A stretch of 49,694 bases of DNA from Bacillota bacterium (GCA_023444055.1 JAEZRV010000059.1:1-49694); one strand, 5' to 3'. Counted from the first letter of the stretch, positions 8,706 to 16,882 are shown. Translations and numbers: made by a program. The notes: a model not told the origin generated them from the letters alone.

Positions 8706-8734
8706 TTGACATATTATCCACCCAATGATAATAT
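8706..8734 (+). promoter_or_regulatory. Sigma-A promoter of the ChvE-type operon
   Basis: TTGACA at 8706-8711, a 17-nt spacer and TAATAT at 8729-8734; an alternative TATAAT-like hexamer lies 3 nt further on. It is 70 nt upstream of the binding-protein start. Confidence 0.7.
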
Positions 8735-8737
8735 AAT

Positions 8738-8766
8738 AAACATAAATGAAAGCAAACAAACATAAA
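8738..8766 (+). promoter_or_regulatory. Tandem AAACATAAA boxes, candidate DeoR operators
   Basis: AAACATAAA occurs at 8738-8746 and 8758-8766, exactly 20 bp apart (two helical turns), just downstream of the -10 box. CAAACAAAC-type sequence lies between and after them. Tandem A/C-rich direct repeats are usual for DeoR-family operators. Assignment to the neighbouring regulator is inferred from position. Confidence 0.45.
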
Positions 8767-8804
8767 ACAAACAAGAAGTACTCAACAACAAAGGGGGACA
8801 TAAA

Positions 8805-9887
8805 ATGAAAATGAAAAAGATTATTGCAGGTGCTCTTACTGTAGCTATGACTCTTTCAGTCGCTTTAGGATTTACAGGATGTGGAACAACAAAAGACACC
8901 AGTAAACTTGTTGGAGTTGCTATGCCTACAAAATCCTCAGAAAGATGGATTGCAGATGGTGACAACATGAAAAAACAGCTTGAAGAAAAGGGCTATTCAG
9001 TTGATTTACAGTATGGAGAAGATAACATTGATAATCAGGTTGCTCAAATTGAAAACATGATTTCGAAGGGTGCAAAAGTATTGGTTGTAGCTCCAATAAA
9101 TGATTCAGCTTTGACAGATGTTCTTAAAAAAGCCGGTGATGCAGGTATAAAGGTTATTGCATATGACCGTTTAATCAAGGGTACAGACAATGTCAGCTAC
9201 TATGCTACATTTGATAATTCTAAGGTTGGTGTGCAGCAAGCGACTTCTTTGGTAAAAGCTTTAGGTGCTGATACTAAAGCAGGCCCTTTTAATATTGAAT
9301 TGTTTGGTGGGTCACCAGATGACAACAATGCATACTTCTTCTATGAGGGTGCAATGAAAGTATTAAAACCGCTTATAGACAAAGGTACACTAGTAGTTAA
9401 GAGCGGGCAGATGGGTATGGACAAAGTTTCAACTCTCCGCTGGGATGCTGCAACAGCTCAAGCTCGTATGGAAAATATTTTAAGTGCAAACTATGCGACT
9501 GAAAAAATTGATGGTGTATTATCGCCATATGATGGTATTTCAATTGGTATACTTGCGGCACTTAAGGGCGCTGCTTATGGCAGTAGCGACAAGCCAATGC
9601 CGATAGTAACAGGTCAAGATGCTGAGGTGGCATCAGTTAAGTCAATTATTGCAGGTGAACAATATTCAACTATATTTAAAGATACAAGAATTCTTGCTGA
9701 GAAATGTGTAAAGATGGTTGATGCAGTATTTAGTGGCACTGATCCTGAAATTAATGATACAAAGACTTATGACAATGGTGTAAAGATCGTTCCTTCATAT
9801 CTCTGTGATCCAATACCAGTAGACAAGACAAATTACAAGAAAATATTAATTGACAGTGGATACTATACAGAGGACGATTTGAAATAA
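8805..9887 (+). CDS. chvE: Monosaccharide-binding lipoprotein, ChvE-like
   Basis: A 360-residue substrate-binding protein of a CUT2-type importer. The lipoprotein signal has lipobox FTGC with Cys26. The mature part has the periplasmic-binding fold (VGVAMPTKSSERWIADGDNM, AYDRLIKGTDNVSYYATFDN, VTGQDAEVASVKSIIAGEQY) characteristic of the ChvE / multiple-sugar-binding group that takes glucose, galactose, xylose or arabinose. ATG 8805 follows AAGGGGG. It heads an operon with the GguA- and GguB-like genes. Confidence 0.9.
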   Translation: MKMKKIIAGALTVAMTLSVALGFTGCGTTKDTSKLVGVAMPTKSSERWIADGDNMKKQLEEKGYSVDLQYGEDNIDNQVAQIENMISKGAKVLVVAPINDSALTDVLKKAGDAGIKVIAYDRLIKGTDNVSYYATFDNSKVGVQQATSLVKALGADTKAGPFNIELFGGSPDDNNAYFFYEGAMKVLKPLIDKGTLVVKSGQMGMDKVSTLRWDAATAQARMENILSANYATEKIDGVLSPYDGISIGILAALKGAAYGSSDKPMPIVTGQDAEVASVKSIIAGEQYSTIFKDTRILAEKCVKMVDAVFSGTDPEINDTKTYDNGVKIVPSYLCDPIPVDKTNYKKILIDSGYYTEDDLK

Positions 9888-10011
9888 ACAGTATTCCCTA
9901 ATAAGGTCAGGTTTCATTACAGAGTTTGCCATTTTATATATGTTGGGTGGTGAACTCTGTAATATTAAAGATAGAATACAACAAATAATTAACAGATAGG
10001 GAGCTGGTAAA

Positions 10012-11550
10012 ATGTCTAAACTAATACTCGAAATGAAAAATATCACCAAGACGTTTTCTGGCATTAAAGCTCTGGATAATGTCAACTTACAAGTGAGAGA
10101 TGGGGAAATACATGCTTTGGTAGGCGAAAATGGTGCTGGTAAATCAACTTTGATGAATGTACTGAGTGGTATTTATCCATCTGGTACATATTCAGGAGAT
10201 ATTGTTTTTAGCTCAAACTTATGCCGTTTTAAAGAAATAAAGGATAGCGAAAGATTAGGCATAGTAATTATACATCAAGAGCTTGCGCTTATACCTTACT
10301 TATCCATAGCTGAAAATATATTTTTAGGAAATGAACAGGCAAGGACAGGAATTATAAATTGGAATGAAACAACTGTTAAGACTAAGGAATTACTTGAGCT
10401 GGTTGGCCTACACGAAAAACCAAATACTTTAATTACAAACATAGGTGTAGGAAAGCAGCAACTGGTTGAAATTGCCAGAGCTCTTGCAAAGGATGTAAAG
10501 TTGCTTATCCTAGATGAGCCTACAGCCTCGCTTAACGATGAAGAAAGCAATAAGCTTCTGGATTTATTACTGAATTTAAAGAAAAAAGGTATTACATCTA
10601 TCCTTATTTCACATAAGCTGAATGAGGTTTCCAAGGTATCTGACCGTATTACTGTAATAAGAGATGGAAAGACAATTGAGACCTTAGAAAATGGTATTGA
10701 TGAAATAACAGAGGATAGGATTATCAAAGGCATGGTTGGTCGAGATATGTCTCATCGTTTTCCTCATAGGGAGCCCAAAATAGGTGAAGTAGTTATGGAG
10801 GTTAATGATTGGAATGTCTGTGATTCTCAAAATGATCGAAAGATAATAAACAATGTAAATATTAATTTGAGAAGTGGAGAGATAGTAGGACTTGCCGGTC
10901 TTATGGGTGCAGGGCGTACAGAGTTGGCTATGAGTATTTTCGGAAAAAGTTATGGACAGAAAATAGCCGGAACTGTCAAGCTGAAAGGCAAACCAGTAGA
11001 ATTGTCCAGTATAAGTAAGGCGATTGATTCTGGTATTGCTTATGTAACCGAAGACAGAAAGAATTATGGTCTCGTTCTTATAGATAGTATAAAAAATAAC
11101 ATTACGATGGCAAATCTAAAGAAAATAAGCAAAAATTCGGTAGTTGAAGAGCACAGGGAGAATATAGTTGCAGAAGATTTCCGGAGTAAGTTTAATATTA
11201 AATCATCCAGTGTATTGCAAAAAACGGGTAATTTGAGTGGCGGGAATCAACAGAAGGTTGTATTAAGTAAATGGATATTCACAGACCCCGATGTTCTAAT
11301 TCTTGATGAGCCTACTAGAGGTGTTGATGTCGGTGCAAAGTATGAAATATATACAATTATTAATCAGCTGGCTGATGCGGGGAAATCAATTATTTTTATA
11401 TCATCGGAAATGCCAGAATTATTAGGCATGTGCGATAGGATATATGTGTTAAATGAGGGTGAAATAGCAGGGGAGCTATCTCGTTCAGAGGCTACTCAGG
11501 AGAGTATTATGAAATGTATAATGAGTCACACCAAGGGGGCGAAAGTATGA
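10012..11550 (+). CDS. gguA: Multiple-monosaccharide ABC transporter ATP-binding protein
   Basis: A 512-residue double-ABC ATPase of the MmsA/GguA group. Domain 1 has Walker A GENGAGKST and LLILDEPTASLND. Domain 2 has GLMGAGRTE, signature NLSGGNQQK and LILDEPTRGVDVG. Downstream of the ChvE-like gene (124-nt gap), it overlaps the permease start by 4 nt (ATGA), so the two are translationally coupled. ATG 10012 follows AGGGAGCTGG. Confidence 0.92.
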   Translation: MSKLILEMKNITKTFSGIKALDNVNLQVRDGEIHALVGENGAGKSTLMNVLSGIYPSGTYSGDIVFSSNLCRFKEIKDSERLGIVIIHQELALIPYLSIAENIFLGNEQARTGIINWNETTVKTKELLELVGLHEKPNTLITNIGVGKQQLVEIARALAKDVKLLILDEPTASLNDEESNKLLDLLLNLKKKGITSILISHKLNEVSKVSDRITVIRDGKTIETLENGIDEITEDRIIKGMVGRDMSHRFPHREPKIGEVVMEVNDWNVCDSQNDRKIINNVNINLRSGEIVGLAGLMGAGRTELAMSIFGKSYGQKIAGTVKLKGKPVELSSISKAIDSGIAYVTEDRKNYGLVLIDSIKNNITMANLKKISKNSVVEEHRENIVAEDFRSKFNIKSSSVLQKTGNLSGGNQQKVVLSKWIFTDPDVLILDEPTRGVDVGAKYEIYTIINQLADAGKSIIFISSEMPELLGMCDRIYVLNEGEIAGELSRSEATQESIMKCIMSHTKGAKV

Positions 11551-12719
11551 ACAGTATAAAATCTTTTTTTAAAAATAATATTCGTCAGTATGCAATGGCA
11601 CTCGCACTGGTAGTAATAATGATTTTATTTCAAGTTATTACTGGAGGCATATTGTTTAAACCACTAAACATTACAAACCTAATACTGCAAAACAGCTATG
11701 TTTTGATTCTTGGAATTGGTATGCTACTGGCTATTATTACAGGGAATGTAGATTTATCGGTAGGTTCTGTAGTGGCTTTTGTTGGAGCTGTATCTGCAAT
11801 ATTTATGATAAAAATGCAAATGCCGGTGTTACCTGCAGTTATACTATGTCTTATTATTGGTGCTTTAATTGGTGCATGGCAGGGTTTCTGGATAGCATAT
11901 GCCAGAATTCCTGCATTTATCGTAACGCTGGCAGGGATGCTGATATTTAGAGGCTTAACAATGGTATTATTAAAGGGGCAGACAGTTTCTCCTTACAAAG
12001 AGTCATTTCAAGCTATGTCAAACGGATTTTTTTTATCGGATACATTTGTTGTTAATGAGCTAAACATGATAGCTGTTATTGCCGGAATAATATTATCATT
12101 AGTCTTTATTTTACTAGAATACAGTCGTGTACAGAAACAGAAAAAATATAATTTTGAGACACTCTCACTACCGCTGGTAATAGGTAAAACCGCCATTATT
12201 GTTGTAGGCATAAATCTATTAACAATTAGTTTAGCAGCATATAAAGGAATTCCAATAGTTTTAATACTAATAGTGGCGCTAATAGCAATTTACACATTTA
12301 TTACACAAAAAACTATAGCAGGACGCCATATTTATGCTTTAGGCGGAAACGAGAAGGCAGCGACACTTTCTGGTATAAAAACTAAAAGAGTAATGTTTTG
12401 GGTATATGTAAACATGGGATTGTTAGCTGCACTAGCAGGTCTTGTTGTTGCAGGACGTTTAAATGCTGCTACACCAAAGGCTGGTACTAACTTTGAGCTT
12501 GATGCAATAGCTGCCTGCTATATTGGTGGAGCGTCTGCTTCTGGCGGTATTGGTACTATAATAGGTGCTATAATTGGAGCGCTTGTAATGGGTGTATTAA
12601 ATAACGGTATGTCAATTATGGGTATAGGAATCGACTGGCAGCAGGCAATAAAAGGTATGGTTCTTTTAGCGGCGGTTGCATTTGATGTGTATACTAAGTC
12701 AAAGACTAATGTTAATTAA
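11547..12719 (+). CDS. gguB: Multiple-monosaccharide ABC transporter permease
   Basis: A 390-residue polytopic permease of the CUT2/RbsC superfamily. The core is typical (LLAIITGNVDLSVGSVVAF, IPAFIVTLAGMLIFRGL, AGRHIYALGGNEKAATLSGI, AIAACYIGGASASGGIG). It is longer than RbsC (about 320) and matches the GguB/MmsB subgroup, which has an insertion in the middle (here residues about 170-230, including RVQKQKKYNFE). ATG 11547 overlaps the ATPase stop and follows AAGGGGGCG. The three genes form a complete importer. Confidence 0.92.
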   Translation: MNSIKSFFKNNIRQYAMALALVVIMILFQVITGGILFKPLNITNLILQNSYVLILGIGMLLAIITGNVDLSVGSVVAFVGAVSAIFMIKMQMPVLPAVILCLIIGALIGAWQGFWIAYARIPAFIVTLAGMLIFRGLTMVLLKGQTVSPYKESFQAMSNGFFLSDTFVVNELNMIAVIAGIILSLVFILLEYSRVQKQKKYNFETLSLPLVIGKTAIIVVGINLLTISLAAYKGIPIVLILIVALIAIYTFITQKTIAGRHIYALGGNEKAATLSGIKTKRVMFWVYVNMGLLAALAGLVVAGRLNAATPKAGTNFELDAIAACYIGGASASGGIGTIIGAIIGALVMGVLNNGMSIMGIGIDWQQAIKGMVLLAAVAFDVYTKSKTNVN

Positions 12720-12791
12720 TAGGGAAGTATAATACTAGTTCGTGTTTAAAATATTAAAACAATACTTTAAATCACAGTTTACGCAGTGACT

Positions 12792-12866
12792 ATAGTATTG
12801 AACGGCTATTGCGAGCTTGGCTCCATCGCTGCAAATGCGACTATTTAAATGTGGTTCCAAATTTTA
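12792..12866 (+). repeat. Diverged ~75-nt direct repeat, copy 1
   Basis: It begins ATAGTATTGAAC and ends CTATTTAAATGTGGTTCCA. The same landmarks in the same order and spacing recur at 13017-13090 (ATAGTATTGAAC ... CTATTTAAAATGTGATTCCA), with a more variable GC-richer middle. Origin unknown; probably an old non-coding repeat. Confidence 0.6.
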
Positions 12867-12912
12867 AATGCATATAGAAATATGATAATAACGTAAAAAT
12901 TAATTCCTGTTT

Positions 12913-12956
12913 AAAAGTGCACAGTGAGGCGTATAAATGCTCTGATGTGCACTTTT
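12913..12956. terminator. Hairpin downstream of gguB, possible terminator
   Basis: AAAAGTGCAC (12913-12922) pairs perfectly with GTGCACTTTT (12947-12956), with GAG/CTC inside the loop. There is no proper T tract beyond the stem itself, so termination is uncertain. It is 194 nt after the permease stop. Confidence 0.4.
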
Positions 12957-13016
12957 GGCATAATTAAATATACTGACTTTACTGTACATATGTGAATAAA
13001 CTGTAATAAATACCAA

Positions 13017-13090
13017 ATAGTATTGAACAACATTTGCGGGTTTTGCCATATCGAAGCAACAGCGTCTATTTAAAATGTGATTCCATGTTA
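13017..13090 (+). repeat. Diverged ~75-nt direct repeat, copy 2
   Basis: The second copy of the repeat at 12792-12866, 225 bp downstream in the same orientation. The conserved ends are near-identical; the central 25 nt differ. Confidence 0.6.
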
Positions 13091-13132
13091 TATGTAAATT
13101 GCTACAACCATTAGTTTATACCATATCTATAA

Positions 13133-13150
13133 TACAGGACTTATGCAGTT
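13133..13150 (+). repeat. Left end of an 18-bp perfect inverted repeat bounding the accessory region
   Basis: TACAGGACTTATGCAGTT at 13133-13150 is the exact reverse complement of 19179-19196. The transposase remnant begins about 190 nt inside it, reading inwards, as expected for a terminal inverted repeat of an insertion sequence. Confidence 0.7.
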
Positions 13151-13319
13151 ACTGTAAATAATTTGTAATGTCATTCGTCCTTAATAAGTTTCAAATACAC
13201 GAAAATAATATTTAGATAATTAGCGAAACCACTGATAAAAATGCAATGCGTTGGTTGAGCAGTATAAGTTATTTCACTAGCGTATTTTGTTTTTGAATTG
13301 AAGAGTGGGGTTAGGATGG

Positions 13320-13790
13320 AGGAAAAGAAATAGAACTGTTGCTAAAAAAGAAATATACAGAATTAATTTGGAGCTTATCTCGAAAGAAGAATCCTTTGAT
13401 GGTTTTATGCTGTGGCTACAGATCTTGATGATAAGCTTCTGAAATAATTAAAGTTAACAATAGGCGTTGGGAAATTGAAGAGTGTGTAGAATTATGAAAA
13501 GCGAATTTAAAGCAAGACATGTGTACCTAAGTAATGATGACAGAATTGAAGCACATTTTACTACTTGCTTTATATCATTAATCATCTATAGGTTGCTTGA
13601 AAAGATGCTAAATGAAAAATTCACATGCCATGAAATTATTACAGGACTAAGAGATATGAATTTTTATGAAGTAAAAGGATAAGGCTACATAGCTAAGAAC
13701 AGATTTTACCGATGGTTTACACGAAGCTTTTGGTTTCCACACGAATTACCAGATCGTAAATACAAGCCAAATGAAAAAAATTAATAAGGA
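13320..13790 (+). pseudogene. Decayed IS1634/IS4-type transposase, C-terminal part
   Basis: Conceptual translation in shifting frames gives pieces typical of the C-terminus of these DDE transposases: ESFDGF, YAVATDLDD, then IIKVNNRRWEIEEC and RIMKSEFKARHVYLSNDDRI, then EAHFTTCFISLIIYRLLEK. The last two motifs are the Y-2-R-3-E-6-K-type region (RRWxIEExFRIMKSEF). An intact 66-codon piece (13482-13682) is only a fragment. A frameshift lies near 13410, a stop occurs at 13680 and the catalytic N-terminal two-thirds is missing, so it is inactive. Confidence 0.8.
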
Positions 13791-13833
13791 AACAAGAAGA
13801 TAAAAATATTACTCGCTTTTTTAAAATAAATAT

Positions 13834-13875
13834 AAGCTTGGGAATTCCTATATATCAAGGAACACCAAGCTTTTT
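13834..13875. terminator. Strong two-part hairpin with T run
   Basis: AAGCTTGG (13834-13841) pairs with CCAAGCTT (13865-13872), and inside it TTCCT pairs with AGGAA. TTTTT follows on the plus strand. It could terminate the transposase relic on the plus strand or help terminate the convergent ABC genes on the minus strand. Confidence 0.7.
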
Positions 13876-13977
13876 ACATTCATCAAATGTCAAAGATGGG
13901 AATATAACACAAACTTACAGTGAAGACTTTTTAACTAATTAAAAAGAAATTATATTCATATTATGAAAATTCAAATC

Positions 13978-14916
13978 TCAACAATTAAATGAACTCCTCT
14001 TCGCAGTAATTATCATACTGATGATGCCTGATATTACAAATGCAACTAAAATAACTGAACCCGCCTTTATATATGAAGTATTAATAGGTGCTTCTATAGA
14101 AACAACACCGTAGAAATCAAAAACTTTCTTTGCAAGGAATTTTATAGACGTCCTTAAATCAAAACTTCCCAAATCTGGAATTACAAATGTATATAGAAAA
14201 ATTGTAACAATGCCCACTGTCATATTTTTAAATAATATTCCAAGTGTATATCCTATTTCTGAGAAAAGTAATGCGATCATATATCCAAAAGCGATTTTAG
14301 TTATAATTGATGATAAACTTGTATATGCCGTTTTGGGAATAAAGTCAGCCACTGGCACACTGCTATATAAGCTTTGGTAAACGATTAGTCCTATAATAAA
14401 CGAAATAATTAAAGCTATTATCAAAATAGCAAAACTACTTAACATTAACGTTAAGTGCTTCACTGCACCCAAAACACTTCTACTATTCCTTACTGTCTTA
14501 TGTTTCAATGTTTTATGCCTAATATCATACGTAGAAACGAATAATCCCAATATGCCAAATACTAATGGGAAAAATAAAGTTGAGGACTCTAAAAACTCTG
14601 AGACCAAGTATTTAGGACTTGCAGAATATAGATATTTACCCACAGATTCCTTATAATAAGCGATAGGATTTTCAATTCTTTCTCCTCTTTCATGCTTCTC
14701 TACCTTATACTCCCCTTTTAAATCTGACTCAAGATCAAGGCCATTGGATTTATAATAATTCTCATACTTTAGATAAGCTTCATGCGTATCAATAACCGCA
14801 TTATAATTCATAAATAATATAATTCCAAACAGTAAACTAAGTAAAATTAGCGTTATGTAATAAATTTTAGAATTAATACCACACCTAAATTCTTGATTAA
14901 TGCATTCCTTTATCAT
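13978..14916 (-). CDS. ABC-2 type membrane permease next to an exported peptide
   Basis: A 312-residue membrane protein. One N-terminal helix (about 17-37) is followed by an extracytoplasmic stretch of about 80 charged residues (YENYYKSNGLDLESDLKGEY..., RGERIENPIAYYKESVG). Five further hydrophobic helices span about 110-310. This topology fits ABC-2 permeases that export peptides or give bacteriocin/antibiotic self-protection. Its start overlaps the ATPase end by 20 nt, so the two are coupled. Base composition is very AT-rich. The substrate is inferred only from the neighbouring peptide gene. Confidence 0.7.
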   Translation of the reverse strand: MIKECINQEFRCGINSKIYYITLILLSLLFGIILFMNYNAVIDTHEAYLKYENYYKSNGLDLESDLKGEYKVEKHERGERIENPIAYYKESVGKYLYSASPKYLVSEFLESSTLFFPLVFGILGLFVSTYDIRHKTLKHKTVRNSRSVLGAVKHLTLMLSSFAILIIALIISFIIGLIVYQSLYSSVPVADFIPKTAYTSLSSIITKIAFGYMIALLFSEIGYTLGILFKNMTVGIVTIFLYTFVIPDLGSFDLRTSIKFLAKKVFDFYGVVSIEAPINTSYIKAGSVILVAFVISGIISMIITAKRSSFNC

Positions 14917-15565
14917 ATATTTCCTCCAATGTTTTACCGCAGCTAGAAAAATTCTCTTCCAATAACACTATTTGTTTGTCTTTAAACGCGAACAAAGAAT
15001 CAACTAACTCATTATAAAAGCTAAACTGATGCCCTGTCAGAAAAATAGTCATAGTTTCTGCCCACCTCTTAATATCATCTTTTAATTCTTTCATCATGTC
15101 GAAATCTAATCCATTTGAAATCTCATCCATAAAAAGATATTTTGGCTGTAATATTTCTACTAATGCTAATGCTAATTTTTTCTTTTGCCCATAAGAATAG
15201 GTTTTAACTTTATTTCTTAACAAGGCAGACTCTAAACGCTTTGTAGCGATTTCTATAATTTGCTTCTTAGATTTTTTGTTTTCTCCAAAAATCATAAGAT
15301 TTGTTATTCCACTAAGATTAGTATAAAAAGGACAATCATCCCATATTACTAAACATTTTTCTCTTACTTGATTTATATTTTTACAATCAAAAGTAATCTT
15401 CCCTTTATAATTTTCCATTTCCATTAAACATTTTATAAATGTTGTTTTTCCAGTACCATTAGCGCCCATAAGAAATGTTATTTTATTACTTTCAATCTCA
15501 AAATTTGATTTATCTATAACGCACTTTTTTGAATAACTTTTTGACAAATCCATACATTGTATCAT
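14897..15565 (-). CDS. ABC transporter ATP-binding protein
   Basis: A 222-residue single ABC domain. Walker A is GANGTGKTT (about 34-42), the signature is a variant YSYGQKKK in place of LSGGQ, Walker B is YLFMDEISNGLD, and the switch His lies in LTGHQFS. The short length and variant signature fit peptide/lantibiotic-immunity transporters. It pairs with the overlapping permease. ATG 15565 follows AGGAGTGC. The exported-peptide gene lies 207 nt upstream on the same strand, across a long inverted repeat. Confidence 0.85.
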   Translation of the reverse strand: MIQCMDLSKSYSKKCVIDKSNFEIESNKITFLMGANGTGKTTFIKCLMEMENYKGKITFDCKNINQVREKCLVIWDDCPFYTNLSGITNLMIFGENKKSKKQIIEIATKRLESALLRNKVKTYSYGQKKKLALALVEILQPKYLFMDEISNGLDFDMMKELKDDIKRWAETMTIFLTGHQFSFYNELVDSLFAFKDKQIVLLEENFSSCGKTLEEIYDKGMH

Positions 15566-15672
15566 AAAGCACTCCTCAATATATATTCATGTTGCTTCAA
15601 TTCTCATTGATACCTATCATTGTAAACATAAGGTTTGTGTAATCTTTTTTGTTATATAACTAATATATTAAA

Positions 15673-15754
15673 AGTAAATATAAGTGAGTGATTTTAAAAT
15701 AATTAACTACAGAAGAACACAATTTTTTAGTATTTTTACTCACTTATATTTACT
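15673..15754 (-). terminator. 17-bp perfect inverted repeat between peptide gene and ABC genes
   Basis: AGTAAATATAAGTGAGT (15673-15689) and its exact reverse complement (15738-15754) flank a 48-nt loop. On the minus strand the stem is followed by TTTT. It starts 19 nt after the peptide stop, the place where bacteriocin operons often have a partial terminator that lowers transporter expression relative to the peptide. Confidence 0.55.
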
Positions 15755-15772
15755 AAGTATTTATAACATTAC

Positions 15773-16180
15773 TTAAAGAGTAGTCCACTCATAAGCGGCT
15801 CCAGCAAACACATGACATTGATCTATATAATCATGACGATATCCTATAGTTTGACCAAAAATTACTGCTCCTGCCAAAAATGTAGTTGTATAGTTATAAT
15901 ATATCTCTCTAATTGTAGAGGTAGACAACTTCCTCACACCTCCAGCTGATACTAGCAATCCACTTGGTACTTGCCATCCATCGCTTGCAGTAATTGTGAA
16001 ATTTACGTTTTCAGTAGTCCAAGTGATAGTATTTTTAACGCAAGCGACATATTCTTGTCCTCTGATTAGTGTATCTGTAAATGTTGCAGATGCAGCAAAA
16101 GCACTTGAGGATGATGTAATAATACTCATTATACAAACTACTGCAACTACTAACTTTTTTAAATTTGTTTTATTTCTCAT
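15773..16180 (-). CDS. Exported small protein, bacteriocin-like candidate
   Basis: A 135-residue precursor. A classical Sec signal covers residues 1-30 (MRNKTNLKKLVVAVV..., Ala-X-Ala before residue 30-31). The mature part of about 105 residues is rich in Thr, aromatic residues and Gly, with just two cysteines (47 and 122) placed to form a disulfide, and a C-terminal AGAAYEWTTL. I do not recognise a family; it resembles the lactococcin-972 layout (Sec signal, small beta-rich protein, downstream ABC pair) but lacks that family's motif. ATG 16180 follows GAAGGAGA; the longer frame from 16219 overlaps the SD. Toxin or immunity role is inferred from context. Confidence 0.65.
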   Translation of the reverse strand: MRNKTNLKKLVVAVVCIMSIITSSSSAFAASATFTDTLIRGQEYVACVKNTITWTTENVNFTITASDGWQVPSGLLVSAGGVRKLSTSTIREIYYNYTTTFLAGAVIFGQTIGYRHDYIDQCHVFAGAAYEWTTL

Positions 16181-16527
16181 AATGAAATCTTCTCCTTCAC
16201 AAAATAGATTGTTAAACAATTAGTGTACTATTTTTTACTAACAAACAAATAATAATAATTTTAGTTATGTCACCTTCCTGTTTATGTATTTATACAAACA
16301 TATCCTTCAAATGTTCTTTTTCGTTTTGTATACAAACTTAAATCATAAGCTTTCTACGTTTGTAGTATATAAATACTATTGTACCATGGTTTACAATAGA
16401 TGTTTAATTATTCCGTTATAAATTAAAATAAATGGTAATACAACAAATATTTGAAATAATTTATACGTTAATTTATAAACATAATTCATAAACTCGTTTA
16501 TAAATCAATTAAAATAACCAGCCAATC

Positions 16528-16596
16528 ATAGTAAGGGAACTGAATCCTCAACTGAAACTGAACTCAGCCAGGGGATTTAGTTCTCTCCCTTACTAT
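16528..16596. repeat. Long imperfect inverted repeat
   Basis: ATAGTAAGGGA (16528-16538) pairs with TCCCTTACTAT (16586-16596). The stem continues inward, ACTGAATCC against GGATTTAGT, with a small bulge. No T tract follows on either strand, so it is not an ordinary terminator. It could be a palindromic transposable remnant or a structured RNA. Confidence 0.55.
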
Positions 16597-16791
16597 AAAA
16601 ACCTAACTTTTGATCTGCTTGTTCCACATACCCACAAAATCAGTAGTGCATTTTATCCCTTGTTAAGTAGCAACCTCTGTAATAGACACCGCAATTGATA
16701 AAGTCAGATTATTATATTAATCGAAAAATGTTATTTTCATAGAGTGAAGTCACTGAATTTCTCTAATAGCACTTATAAGTCGGTTTTAGAA

Positions 16792-16882
16792 ATATAGCAC
16801 TAATACTGTCTCAAGGCACCTGGAGACAGTATTAGTGCTATATCGGCGGTAAGGGTTGGTATGTAAATGAATTGAGGTGCCT
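16792..16882 (+). ncRNA. 21-bp perfect hairpin with pseudoknot potential
   Basis: A 21-nt arm at 16792-16812 is the exact reverse complement of 16823-16843 around a 10-nt loop. Loop bases AGGCACCT (16814-16821) are exactly complementary to AGGTGCCT at 16875-16882, so a loop-to-downstream pseudoknot could form. No T tract follows. It lies about 110-200 nt upstream of the 89-residue gene. RNA expression is unproven; a transposon-like palindrome is the main alternative. Confidence 0.45.

Larger units (their letters stand above)
8470..8804. other. Divergent control region between deoR-type gene and sugar ABC operon
   Basis: A gene-free stretch of 335 nt, very AT-rich. It holds the promoter of the ABC operon (8706-8734) and two AAACATAAA boxes. 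Nothing further stands out between 8500 and 8690. Confidence 0.6.
12720..13132. other. Gene-free region with diverged repeats
   Basis: No coding signal in 413 nt. It contains two related ~75-nt direct repeats (12792-12866 and 13017-13090) and a 10-bp hairpin at 12913-12956. It lies immediately left of the IS-like end at 13133. Confidence 0.6.

Noticed and set aside
13482..13682. Independent 66-residue gene
   Set aside because: Its sequence is the internal C-terminal part of an IS1634-type transposase and neighbouring frames continue the same protein, so it is part of a pseudogene.
15773..16180. Assignment of the exported peptide to the lactococcin 972 family
   Set aside because: Layout is similar but the mature sequence lacks that family's conserved Trp/Tyr/Ser pattern as I know it; kept as unknown.
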